Notes under the pieces: model-generated | What the model was told of the DNA's origin: nothing | The model's input: only the letters and a program-made list of their open reading frames with translations | Database searches by the model: none | Part shown: positions 18,452 through 26,695 of the stretch, in pieces | How positions within the stretch are numbered: the stretch's first letter is position 1 | Layout: each line of letters starts with the position of its first letter | Source: DASRAU01 sp035638075 | GTDB taxonomy: Bacteria > Acidobacteriota > Polarisedimenticolia > Gp22-AA2 | DNA length: 64,000 nt | Assembly (NCBI GenBank): GCA_035638075.1 | Contig: DASRAU010000003.1 | Location: 1-64,000 of the forward strand | Direction: 5' to 3' | Position numbers and translations under genes: made by a program

Positions 18452-20614
18452 TTGCAGGACGACCTGTTTCGGGAGCGCCCCGGTCCGTCGGGGAGCGATC
18501 CCGCCGGAAGAATGCGCGAGGCGTTGCACGCACGCTTCGGCCTGGATGAATTCCGGCCCGGGCAGGAGGAGGCGGCCGCCGCGGTCCTGCTGGGGCGCGA
18601 CCTCGTCGCCGTGATGCCGACCGGCTCCGGCAAGTCGCTCTGCTTCCAGCTGCCGGCGCTGCTGCTCGACGGCGTCACGCTCGTCGTCTCGCCGCTCATC
18701 GCGCTGATGAAGGACCAGGTGGACGGGCTGCGGGAGCGTGGGCTGGCCGCGGCGGGAATCCACTCGCTCATGAGCGGAGCGCAGCGGTCGGCGACCGAAG
18801 CGGACCTCGCGGCCGGGAGACTGCGTCTCCTTTACGTCGCGCCGGAGCGCCTGGCGGCTCCGGGGTTCCGCGCCGCGCTCGCCCGCTCCCGCGTGGCGCG
18901 CCTCGTGGTGGACGAAGCGCACTGCATCTCCCAGTGGGGCCACGATTTCCGGCCCGACTACACGCGCCTCGGCGAGCTGCGCCAGGCCCTCGGCGTGCCG
19001 GCGGCGGCGTTCACCGCCACCGCCACCCCCGACGTGCGCCGCGACATCGCGCGGCAGCTCGGCATGCAGGAGCCGGTCGAGATCGTCACCGGCTTCGAGC
19101 GTCCCAACCTGACCCTCTCCATCGAGCCGGCGCGGGCGCGCGCCGACAAGATGCGGGCGCTCGATCGGCTGCTGCGCGATCCGGGACCCCCGGGGATCGT
19201 CTATGCCGCGACGCGCAAGAACGTCGAGATGTGGGCCGCGCACCTCGAGGAGCGCGGCCTGCGCGCCGGGCAGTACCACGGTGGATTGCCGGACGAGCAG
19301 CGGCACCGCGTGCAGGACCTCTTCCTCGCCGGCCGGCTCGACGTCATCGCCGCCACCAACGCTTTCGGCATGGGCGTGGACAAGGCCGACCTGCGCTTCG
19401 TGGCGCACGCCGACGTTCCCGGGAGCATCGAGGCGTACTACCAGGAGGTCGGACGGGCCGGTCGCGACGGCAAGCCGTCGCGCGGCGCCCTGTTCTTCTC
19501 TCCCGCCGACGTGCGCACGCAGGAGTTCTTCCTCGCCGGTTCGAACCCGCCGCCGGAGGCCTTCCGCCGCGCCTGGCAGGCGCTGGGCGAGGGGGCGGAC
19601 GAAGACGAGATCGAAGCGCTCGCGGGCGGAGACGCGACCCAGGGGATGGCGCTGCAGACCGCCGCCCGCGTGCTGCGGCGCGCGGCGGAAGGGCGCGGCC
19701 TGCGCGTCGGCGCGGGTGCCCCGCCGATCGACCTCGAGGTCCAGGCGGAGAAGGCCCGGCGCGATCGCGGCCGGCTCGACATCATGCTGCGCTATGCCTT
19801 CGGCAGTGGCTGCCGCACCCGCTTCATCTACGACTATTTCGCGGGCGGCGCGCGCGCCGGAGCAGTACCGCGCTGCGGCACCTGCGACGTCTGTCTCGGC
19901 TGGCGCCACAACACCGGTCGTCCGCTCGACGATCGCGAATACGAGCAGGTGCGCATCGCGCTTTCGGCCGTGGCGCGCCTCAACGCCCGCTTCGGCTTGG
20001 CGCGCATCGCGGAGGTCCTCGCCGGCAGCGGCAGCAAAGAGGTCCTCGACCGTGGCCTCGACCGGATGCCGACCTACGGCCGGCTCAAGGCGCTCGGAAC
20101 CGACGCGATCAAGAGGATGCTCGACGTTCTTCTCGAAGCCGGCCTGCTCGAGCGCCGTGGGATCGAGGGAGGGCGGCCTGGCGCGTTCGTTCTCGCCCTG
20201 ACCGAGGCGGGCTCCCTCGTGATGAAGGCCGAGTCGCGGCCGATGCTGGCGCTGCCGGGTCCGGGCGAGAGCGGCCGGGTGAAGAAGGCCAGGCCGGCAG
20301 GCGGGCGCGGAGTTTCGGGCGTCGGTTCCGCGCGCGCGCTCGAAGTCGCGGGCGATCTCGACGAGGCGCTCCTCGCGGACCTCAAGGCCTGGCGCACCGC
20401 CGAGGCCCGGCGACGCAAGGTCCCCGCCTACGTCGTCTTCCATGATCGGACCCTGGAGGATCTCGCCACCGTCAGGCCGAAGAGCCTCGCGGCGCTCCAG
20501 GCAGTCCCCGGGCTGGGCCCGGCCAAGATGGGAGCCTATGCCGACACGCTGCTCCAGCTTCTCGGAGGCGCATCGCGCCCGCCGGGACGGTCTCCCCAGG
20601 ACGACTCTGCTTGA
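18452..20614 (+). CDS. recQ: ATP-dependent DNA helicase RecQ
   Basis: A protein of 720 residues. Motif I is MPTGSGKSLCFQLPA, motif II is DEAHCISQWGHDFRPDY, and motif VI is YYQEVGRAGRDG. After the helicase core comes a zinc-binding element (Cys before RTRFIYDYF, then CGTCDVC), a winged-helix RQC region and a C-terminal HRDC domain ending near LQAVPGLGPAKMGAYAD. The enzyme unwinds DNA 3'-5' in recombination and fork repair. The TTG at 18452 is taken as start; an ATG at 18512 would still keep the whole helicase. Length is in the upper normal range. It follows the SIMPL gene by 10 bases. Confidence 0.95.
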   Translation: MQDDLFRERPGPSGSDPAGRMREALHARFGLDEFRPGQEEAAAAVLLGRDLVAVMPTGSGKSLCFQLPALLLDGVTLVVSPLIALMKDQVDGLRERGLAAAGIHSLMSGAQRSATEADLAAGRLRLLYVAPERLAAPGFRAALARSRVARLVVDEAHCISQWGHDFRPDYTRLGELRQALGVPAAAFTATATPDVRRDIARQLGMQEPVEIVTGFERPNLTLSIEPARARADKMRALDRLLRDPGPPGIVYAATRKNVEMWAAHLEERGLRAGQYHGGLPDEQRHRVQDLFLAGRLDVIAATNAFGMGVDKADLRFVAHADVPGSIEAYYQEVGRAGRDGKPSRGALFFSPADVRTQEFFLAGSNPPPEAFRRAWQALGEGADEDEIEALAGGDATQGMALQTAARVLRRAAEGRGLRVGAGAPPIDLEVQAEKARRDRGRLDIMLRYAFGSGCRTRFIYDYFAGGARAGAVPRCGTCDVCLGWRHNTGRPLDDREYEQVRIALSAVARLNARFGLARIAEVLAGSGSKEVLDRGLDRMPTYGRLKALGTDAIKRMLDVLLEAGLLERRGIEGGRPGAFVLALTEAGSLVMKAESRPMLALPGPGESGRVKKARPAGGRGVSGVGSARALEVAGDLDEALLADLKAWRTAEARRRKVPAYVVFHDRTLEDLATVRPKSLAALQAVPGLGPAKMGAYADTLLQLLGGASRPPGRSPQDDSA

Positions 20615-20639
20615 CGGGACGGTGCGGACAGGGTAGATA
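20611..20639 (+). promoter_or_regulatory. Possible promoter of the FG-GAP protein gene
   Basis: TTGACG (20611-20616), a 17-base spacer and TAGATA (20634-20639) precede the gene at 20668. The -35 box overlaps the stop codon of recQ. The -10 match is poor, so this is only a candidate. Confidence 0.35.
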
Positions 20640-20667
20640 GTTCGCAAATCGCCAAGAGAAGGGGACC

Positions 20668-23600
20668 ATGATGCGTCCCGTCGTCCTGATGACCGCCGTG
20701 GCGGCTTTCGCGGGCCTCGCCATCGGGGACGTTCCCGCCGCCCCGCTGTTCCCGACGCCGATTCAGGATGTCGGCTGGCGCCCTCAGTCGGCCGTGGCGG
20801 CCGATCTCGACTTCGACGGGAACCTGGATCTCCTCGTCGCGAACACCGACTCCAACGATCTGTCGATCCTGCGGGGTGACGGCGCCGGCACCCTGCTCCC
20901 CGAGACGCGCGTCCCGGCGGGAGAGCGGCCGGTTTTGCTCCTCGAGGGTCGGTTCAACGGCGATGCCCTGCCCGATTTCGCCGTGTTCGGGTCGTCCACG
21001 AACGGCTATCCCAATGTCCGCGTCGTGCCCGGCGCCGCGGACGGGACGGTCGAGCCCGGTTCTCCGACGGCTCTCGCGGGCAGTGTCTACTACGCTGCAG
21101 CCGGGGACTTCAACGGCGACGGCCTGGACGATCTGGTGACGGCCGACTCGACCTTTCCGACCGGGTTCGCCCGTGTCTACATCAACCAGGGGAACGGCAC
21201 GTTCACTGGTCCTTCGAGCTTCGTCACCGCCAGCAATCCGAACAGCGCCGCCGCCGGCGACTTCGACGAGGACGGACGGGCCGATATCATCATCGGCGCC
21301 TACGGGCAGATCGCCTTCCACCGCAATCTCGGTGGCGGCGCCTTCGGAGCGCCGGTGACGCGCGCGGTCGGGGACTCAAACCGGGGAATCTACGCTGCGG
21401 ATCTCAACGGCGACGGTCATCTCGACCTGGCCGTCATGAACGCGAGTTCCTCTCCGCCTCCCGGGCAACCGCGTTTCTACGTGAGCGTCCACCTCGGCGA
21501 TGGGCACGGCGGCTTCTCCCTCCTGGGACCCCAGGCGTCGGTCGCCGAAATTCAGCGTCTCACCTCTTCCGACCTCGACGGCGACGGCATCCCGGATCTC
21601 ATCCTCGGTGAACTCGATTGGATCAACTCGAACCGTGGTGGGGTCGAATTCATGGAGGGACACGGCGACGGGACTTTCGCGACCGGGGTCTGGTACGGCG
21701 CCGGGTCGGGAGTGGTCTCGGTCGCCGCCGGCGATTTCGACCACGACGGTCATCCGGATGTCGCCGCCGCGATCCTCGGGGCGGCGACGAACATGAACCT
21801 GGTGCGAAGGGACGGCGCGGCGGTCTTCGTGAATCGGGGCGACGGGACGTTCGATCAGCCGCGTTACGGATCGATGCCGTTCGCCCCGACGGCGCGTGTC
21901 GACCTGGATGGCGACGGGGACGACGATCTCGTGGGGCTCGTCGGACCCGCAGGGGTCACGGTGCTCTCCGGCCAGGGGGATGGAAGCTTCGACGCCGGAC
22001 CGACCTATCCCGCCGGTCCCTATCCAAACTCCGTGGCGGTCGCGGACCTCAATGGCGACGGCCTTCCCGACATCGCCGTGGCCAATGGCTATGTGGCCAA
22101 CGTGGTGACGGTCCTCCTGAACCTGGGCGGAGGCGTTTTGGGGTCTCCTCAGTCCTATCCGGGCGGAGAGGGACACGAGGGCATCGCGGTCGCCGACATC
22201 ACCCACGATGGCGCCATCGACATCATCGTGACCAACGACAACACCAACATCTCGGTGCTGCCGAACCTGGGGAATGGCACGTTCGGAACCCATTCGCGCT
22301 ATGAGCTGAGCGCTCGCGCTCGCGCGCTATCGGTCGCGGATCTGAACGACGACGGGCTGCCGGATGTGATTGCGGTCGGAGAAGTGCTGATGGGGAGGGC
22401 CGACGGCCAGCTGGCCCCGCGGGTTCCCTTCTCATTTCCGCCGCCTGCAGGCATGAGCCCGAGCTCCGGCGTCCTGCTGGACGTGGACGGCGACGGCGAG
22501 GAGGATCTCGTCCTGATCGATCAGTTCAACTACACGATGGCCGTCGAACGCGGCATGCACGGGGGCGGGTTCGCACTGCCGGTGGAGGTCTTTCCCACCT
22601 GCGTCAGGGCGATTTTCCCGGTCGCGGCCGATTTCGACGGGGACGGACTGCGGGATCTCGCAGTCAGGTGCGAATCGCGCGATGTCGCGGTCCATCGTGG
22701 CGCCCCGGGTGGCCGGTTCCTCGCGCAGGAGCGCTACGCGGCGGACGCGCCGGTCTCCCTCATCGCAGGGGATTTCGATGGGAACGGCTTCGCGGATCTC
22801 GCGTACGGCTCGGCTCGCGCGACCACAGGCGTGCTGCTCAGCCAGGCTCGCCCTGTCGGCGCGCCCCCGGTCGCGAACGCCGGGCAGGATGCGACGGGGG
22901 AGTGCGCCTCGCCGCTCGGCGGTCCCGTGGCGCTCGATGGCACCGCCTCTTCCGATCCCGATTCGACCCCCGGGACGAACGACGACATCGTCCTGTACGA
23001 ATGGTTCGAGGGGTACGGAACGCCCGGGCAGACGTTCCTCGGCACCGGCGCCACGCTCAGCCCGACGCTGGCGCTCGGGTCCCACGCCATCACCTTGCGC
23101 GTGACCGACAGCGGCGGCCGGATCTCCATCGACGACATGGGGGCGACGGTCGTCGACACGACGCCCCCGGTGATCTCCGCCGCGGCGCTGCCGGCGCTTC
23201 TGTGGCCGCCGAACCATCGTCTCGTGCCGGTGCAGGCGGAGGTCACGGCTGCCGACTCGTGTGGCCCGGTGACCGTCATGCTCCTGTCGGTCGCAAGCAG
23301 CGAGCCGGACGACGCGCCGGGAGCCGGCGATGGTGCCACGACGGGGGACATCCAGGACGCTTCCCCCGGCACCTTCGACACCACGCTGGCCCTGCGGGCG
23401 GAGCGGGATTCCCATGGCTCCGGGAGGACCTACATGGCCACGTACTCCGCGCAGGATGCCCAGGGGAACGTCCGGAACGCATCGGCGACCGTCGTCGTGC
23501 CGCTCACGCGGAACGGGACCTCCGAGCCGCTGATCCTGAGGATGTACGAGGACGCTTCGGGAGCCTTCCTGTCCTGGGACGCGGTGCCCGGCGCCTCCGG

Positions 23601-23844
23601 GTATTCCGTCATACGCGGACCGCTCGCACGTCTGCGCGGTGATTCCGGAGCAGGGCCGGTGCTCTGCGTCGCCTCGGGTCTGACCGGCACCACGGACGCC
23701 GGCTTCGAGGACGCGAGCATCCCAGCGCCCGGGTCGGCCTTCGTCTACTTCGTCCAGTACTACGACCCGGAGCCGAGCGGCTACGGTACCGAGCCCTCGC
23801 CGCAGGATCTGAGTATCCCGTTCCCCTCCGACACCTGTCCCTGA
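20668..23844 (+). CDS. Secreted FG-GAP/VCBS-repeat protein with PKD-like and C-terminal Cys-Pro module
   Basis: A protein of 1058 residues with a signal peptide (first about 25 residues). Residues about 35-720 are FG-GAP/VCBS repeats with DLNGDGLPDIAVAN-type calcium-binding motifs, folding as one or two propellers. Then follow a PKD-like domain (about 730-815), a segment with LWPPNHRLVPV and SSEPDDAPGAGDGATTGDI, and from about 951 a fibronectin-like module that ends in DTCP-stop. The last two regions are also present in the protein at 26696-31975. The ATG at 20668 follows an AGAAGGGGA ribosome binding site. It is probably a surface or extracellular adhesin-like protein; the ligand is unknown. 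Confidence 0.85.
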   Translation: MMRPVVLMTAVAAFAGLAIGDVPAAPLFPTPIQDVGWRPQSAVAADLDFDGNLDLLVANTDSNDLSILRGDGAGTLLPETRVPAGERPVLLLEGRFNGDALPDFAVFGSSTNGYPNVRVVPGAADGTVEPGSPTALAGSVYYAAAGDFNGDGLDDLVTADSTFPTGFARVYINQGNGTFTGPSSFVTASNPNSAAAGDFDEDGRADIIIGAYGQIAFHRNLGGGAFGAPVTRAVGDSNRGIYAADLNGDGHLDLAVMNASSSPPPGQPRFYVSVHLGDGHGGFSLLGPQASVAEIQRLTSSDLDGDGIPDLILGELDWINSNRGGVEFMEGHGDGTFATGVWYGAGSGVVSVAAGDFDHDGHPDVAAAILGAATNMNLVRRDGAAVFVNRGDGTFDQPRYGSMPFAPTARVDLDGDGDDDLVGLVGPAGVTVLSGQGDGSFDAGPTYPAGPYPNSVAVADLNGDGLPDIAVANGYVANVVTVLLNLGGGVLGSPQSYPGGEGHEGIAVADITHDGAIDIIVTNDNTNISVLPNLGNGTFGTHSRYELSARARALSVADLNDDGLPDVIAVGEVLMGRADGQLAPRVPFSFPPPAGMSPSSGVLLDVDGDGEEDLVLIDQFNYTMAVERGMHGGGFALPVEVFPTCVRAIFPVAADFDGDGLRDLAVRCESRDVAVHRGAPGGRFLAQERYAADAPVSLIAGDFDGNGFADLAYGSARATTGVLLSQARPVGAPPVANAGQDATGECASPLGGPVALDGTASSDPDSTPGTNDDIVLYEWFEGYGTPGQTFLGTGATLSPTLALGSHAITLRVTDSGGRISIDDMGATVVDTTPPVISAAALPALLWPPNHRLVPVQAEVTAADSCGPVTVMLLSVASSEPDDAPGAGDGATTGDIQDASPGTFDTTLALRAERDSHGSGRTYMATYSAQDAQGNVRNASATVVVPLTRNGTSEPLILRMYEDASGAFLSWDAVPGASGYSVIRGPLARLRGDSGAGPVLCVASGLTGTTDAGFEDASIPAPGSAFVYFVQYYDPEPSGYGTEPSPQDLSIPFPSDTCP

Positions 23845-23913
23845 GCCTCGCGCCGGCGAGGGCCGAAGCGGCCGCCTGTCCGGCGCCGGGCGTTCTGGCG
23901 GCTACCGTCCCGC

Positions 23914-23943
23914 TTGACGTCGCGGTCGCGACCCCGCTAGTGT
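23914..23943 (+). promoter_or_regulatory. Possible promoter of the NfeD-SPFH operon
   Basis: TTGACG (23914-23919), an 18-base spacer and TAGTGT (23938-23943) lie 22 bases before the nfeD-like start at 23966. The -35 box is good and the -10 is weak. Confidence 0.35.
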
Positions 23944-23965
23944 CTCGCGGCGAAGGAGCGCGCCG

Positions 23966-24400
23966 ATGACCTGGTGGATGTGGGTTCTCGCCGGACTGGC
24001 CTTGTTCGCGTTCGAGCTTCTGACGCCGGGCGGGTTCTTTGTCATCTTCTTCGGGGTCGGGGCGCTGGTCGTCGGGCTGCTGTCGGGCCTCGGCCTCATC
24101 CACGGCCCGGTGGAGTGGCTGGTCTTCTCCGGGGTGTCCATCGTCTCCTTGCTCCTCTTCCGCAAGCCGCTCCTGGATTGGATGAAGCAGCGCGAGGGTC
24201 CGCGCGCCCCGGTCGATTCCCTCATCGGCGAGACGGCGGTGCTGACCGAGGACCTGCCGGCGGGCGGAGTCGGCAAGGCGGAGCTGCGCGGCACCTCCTG
24301 GAACGTGCGGGCGCGCGAGGGGACCGGCCTGCCGCGCGGGCAGCGGACGAAGGTCGAGCGGGTGGACGGTCTGACGCTCTGGGTGAGGGTGGAACAATGA
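23966..24400 (+). CDS. NfeD-family membrane protein (short form)
   Basis: A protein of 144 residues. Two or three membrane helices fill residues about 1-70 (WWMWVLAGLALFAFELLTPG, then a second pair) and are followed by an OB-fold domain with LIGETAVLTEDL and TSWNVRAR. This is the short NfeD form without the serine protease part. It partners with SPFH/stomatin-like proteins in membrane microdomain organisation. Its ATGA overlap with the next gene, an SPFH protein, is the classic arrangement. The start at 23966 has GAAGGAG nearby. Confidence 0.9.
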   Translation: MTWWMWVLAGLALFAFELLTPGGFFVIFFGVGALVVGLLSGLGLIHGPVEWLVFSGVSIVSLLLFRKPLLDWMKQREGPRAPVDSLIGETAVLTEDLPAGGVGKAELRGTSWNVRAREGTGLPRGQRTKVERVDGLTLWVRVEQ

Positions 24401-25383
24401 CGCCGATGCTGATCGTGGTCGTGGTCCTGGCGTTCCTGTTGCTGGTCGTCGTCGCCAAGACCGCCGTGGTGGTACCGCAGCAGAGCGCTTTCGTCGTCGA
24501 GCGGCTCGGCAAGTACAGCGGCACGCTCGACGCCGGGTTCCACATCCTGCTGCCGTTCTTCGACGTCATCCGCTACCGCCACTCGCTGAAGGAGCACGCG
24601 GTCGACATCCCCGAGCAGGTCTGCATCACGCGCGACAACGTGCAGGTGCACGTGGACGGCGTGCTCTACCTCAAGGTGCTCAACCCCGAGCGCGCCTCGT
24701 ACGGTGTTTCCGACTACCTGTTCGCCATCACCCAGCTGGCGCAGACGGCGCTTAGGAGCGAGGTGGGCAAGATCGATCTCGACCGCACCTTCGAAGAGCG
24801 CACCCACATCAACGCCGAGATCGTCAACGAGCTCGACAAGGCGTCCGAGCCGTGGGGCATCAAGGTGCTGCGCTACGAGATCAAGAACATCACGCCGCCG
24901 CAGGACGTGCTGGCGGCGATGGAGAAGCAGATGCGCGCCGAGCGGGAGAAGCGCGCCGTCATCCTGACCTCCGAAGGACAGCGCGACGCCGCCATCAACA
25001 GCGCCGAGGGGGAGAAGCAGAAGGCGATCAAGGCCTCGGAAGGGCGCAAGCAGCAGCAGATCAACGAGGCGGAAGGCCAGGCGTCGGCGATCCTGGCGGT
25101 CGCCGGGGCCACCGCCGAGGGCATCCGCCGCGTGGCCGACGCCATCCAGGCGCCCGGCGGGACCGAGGCGGTGCGCCTGCGCGTTGCGGAGCAGTACGTC
25201 GATCGCTTCGGCAACCTCGCGAAGGCCGGCAACACCCTGGTGGTCCCGGCCAACATCGCCGACGTCGCCTCCATGATCGCGCTGGCGATGAATGTCCTGC
25301 AGGCGAAGCCCGCCGGCGGCCCGAGCCCGGGCTTCACTCCGCCTGCCGGCCGCATTCCGCCACCTCCGTCCGCGACGCGCTGA
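24397..25383 (+). CDS. SPFH/band 7 (stomatin/QmcA-like) membrane protein
   Basis: A protein of 328 residues with an N-terminal membrane helix, then an SPFH domain (VPQQSAFVVERLGKY, GVLYLKVLNPERASYGV, LRSEVGKIDLDRTFEER). A long helix with AEGEKQKAIKASEGRKQQ heptads follows, then VVPANIADVASMI. This fits the slipin/QmcA group. These form oligomeric rings and act as scaffolds in the inner membrane. The start overlaps the NfeD stop by four bases (ATGA), so the pair is translationally coupled. A Pro-rich tail ends the protein. Confidence 0.93.
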   Translation: MTPMLIVVVVLAFLLLVVVAKTAVVVPQQSAFVVERLGKYSGTLDAGFHILLPFFDVIRYRHSLKEHAVDIPEQVCITRDNVQVHVDGVLYLKVLNPERASYGVSDYLFAITQLAQTALRSEVGKIDLDRTFEERTHINAEIVNELDKASEPWGIKVLRYEIKNITPPQDVLAAMEKQMRAEREKRAVILTSEGQRDAAINSAEGEKQKAIKASEGRKQQQINEAEGQASAILAVAGATAEGIRRVADAIQAPGGTEAVRLRVAEQYVDRFGNLAKAGNTLVVPANIADVASMIALAMNVLQAKPAGGPSPGFTPPAGRIPPPPSATR

Positions 25384-25384
25384 C

Positions 25385-25403
25385 CTCGAGGAACATCCTC
25401 GAG
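25385..25403 (+). terminator. Perfect 8-bp hairpin after the SPFH gene
   Basis: CTCGAGGA (25385-25392) and TCCTCGAG (25396-25403) form a perfect 8-bp stem with a 3-base loop, starting one base after the stop. No U-run follows, so it may be an RNA 3'-end stabiliser or a weak terminator. Confidence 0.45.
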
Positions 25404-25518
25404 AGCGAGTGCGCGTCTCCGGGAATCCCTGACGGTCAAAACCCGAAGGCGGCTCGGTGTTCCGTCCGATGTCCTCTGCACCGCGCCTCCGCTACTCTCG
25501 GAGTCGAGGAGGGCAGCG

Positions 25519-25746
25519 ATGCTCAACCAGGACGTTCTCAAAGGGAAGTGGAAACAGATGCGCGGTCAGGTCAAGGCGTGGTGGGGCGATCTGACGGACG
25601 ATGATCTCGACACGATCGACGGCAACATGGACAAGTTGATCGGTCGTCTGCAGGAGCGCTACGGCTACGCCCGGGAGGACGCCGAGAAGGAAATCGATCG
25701 GCGCTTCAAAACGTACGACACGGGGACCGATCCGCGCAAGCCGTAA
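25519..25746 (+). CDS. CsbD-family stress-associated protein
   Basis: A protein of 75 residues matching the CsbD family: LKGKWKQMRGQVKAWWGDLT, then DGNMDKLIGRLQERYGYARE. These small, charged, helical proteins are induced under general stress in many bacteria and their action is unknown. The ATG has a GAGGAGGG ribosome binding site. The ending region near EKEIDRRFKTYD is the usual C-terminal helix. It is separate from the SPFH operon by 135 bases and convergent with the lipoprotein gene. Confidence 0.9.
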   Translation: MLNQDVLKGKWKQMRGQVKAWWGDLTDDDLDTIDGNMDKLIGRLQERYGYAREDAEKEIDRRFKTYDTGTDPRKP

Positions 25747-25755
25747 TGGAAGCGG

Positions 25756-25777
25756 GCCCGCGCGCGTGAGCGCGGGC
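25756..25777. terminator. Bidirectional GC hairpin between convergent genes
   Basis: GCCCGCGC (25756-25763) and GCGCGGGC (25770-25777) make a perfect 8-bp stem with a 6-base loop. It occupies the 30-base gap between the convergent csbD-like and lipoprotein genes, so it probably serves both. Confidence 0.55.
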
Positions 25778-26595
25778 TACTGGATTTCGTCCTTACGGAA
25801 CGACCCCGGCCACTGCGCAAAGTCTCCGTTCGAGAAGACGATGTCGCAGTCGAGGTTGTCGGTGGGACCGGTGCGGCCGGCGCCGTCCCACATTCCGTCC
25901 GTCGCGTAGGAAATCAACAGGTATTCCTTCCCGTCCTTGTCCGACCAGTACATCAAGGGCTTGCCCCAGGCGTCGTCGAGACGCATCGACGCCATCTTCT
26001 CCGCCCCCAGGGATTTCGTGAGGCATTTGCGCACGTCGTCGAGCCCGTTGCAGACGGGGTAGGCGCCGTTGTGCTCCTTCGCCCAGGTGTCCACCACCCG
26101 CCCCATCTGCTTGAGATCTCCCATGGTGCGGCGGCGCGTCCCGTACGAGTAGGCTTCGCCGTAGCCGAGCGCGTCCGCCTGCTTCTGCGTCAGCGAGGAG
26201 CCCATCACGCCGGTCGTCATCAGCATGCGGATGAATGTCTTCGCCCCCGCGTCGTCCGCCGCCACCTTCCCGGCGATGAGCGCCTTGCCGCGATCGTCGG
26301 ACAGGATGTTGGCGATGATCGCTCCTTTGGCTTCCTCGTCCCCCAGCAGGCGATCGAGCAGGGCCTTGCGATCGGCCGGCTGCGCCATGAAGCGGTTGAT
26401 CACCTCGGTGCGCCGGCCGGGATCGCTCACGAGCGCCTCGATGACCTGGGCGCGCACCTCGGCGTTCTCGGACACCTTCTTGACCGGGTCCATCATGCTG
26501 CAGCCGGTGAAGGGGAGTGACGCGAGAAGCATCACCGCGGCGGCGGACATGCGGGCCGCGTGGACGAGGCGGTCGCGGGAGAAAAGGCAGCTCAT
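25777..26595 (-). CDS. Lipoprotein with a GspG-like C-terminal domain
   Basis: A protein of 272 residues. A signal peptide ends in the lipobox LPFTGC, so it should be lipid-anchored. Residues about 35-150 are helical and have short repeats of the type VIEALVSDPGRRTEVI, RKALLDRLLGDEEAKGA and ANILSDDRGKALI. The C-terminal 100 residues resemble the globular part of type II secretion pseudopilin GspG: WAKEHNGAYPVCNGL, LDDAWGKPLMYW and YLLISYATDG. There is no prepilin cleavage site or hydrophobic pilin helix, so it is not a pseudopilin itself. The ATG at 26595 has a GGAGG site. Its role is unknown. Confidence 0.7.
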   Translation of the reverse strand: MSCLFSRDRLVHAARMSAAAVMLLASLPFTGCSMMDPVKKVSENAEVRAQVIEALVSDPGRRTEVINRFMAQPADRKALLDRLLGDEEAKGAIIANILSDDRGKALIAGKVAADDAGAKTFIRMLMTTGVMGSSLTQKQADALGYGEAYSYGTRRRTMGDLKQMGRVVDTWAKEHNGAYPVCNGLDDVRKCLTKSLGAEKMASMRLDDAWGKPLMYWSDKDGKEYLLISYATDGMWDGAGRTGPTDNLDCDIVFSNGDFAQWPGSFRKDEIQ

Positions 26596-26695
26596 GGGGG
26601 CCCTCCGGTGACGTGCGAGGTCGGTCGCAGACGTCGCGGCCGGAGTCTAGGAGCCTGTCATCGAAAGCGCAAGGCCCGCGACCGCGGGCGGGAGG

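Noticed and set aside
18452..20614. RecQ as part of a phage-defence island
   Set aside because: The protein has the full housekeeping RecQ layout with HRDC, and no nuclease, methylase or other defence gene is adjacent.
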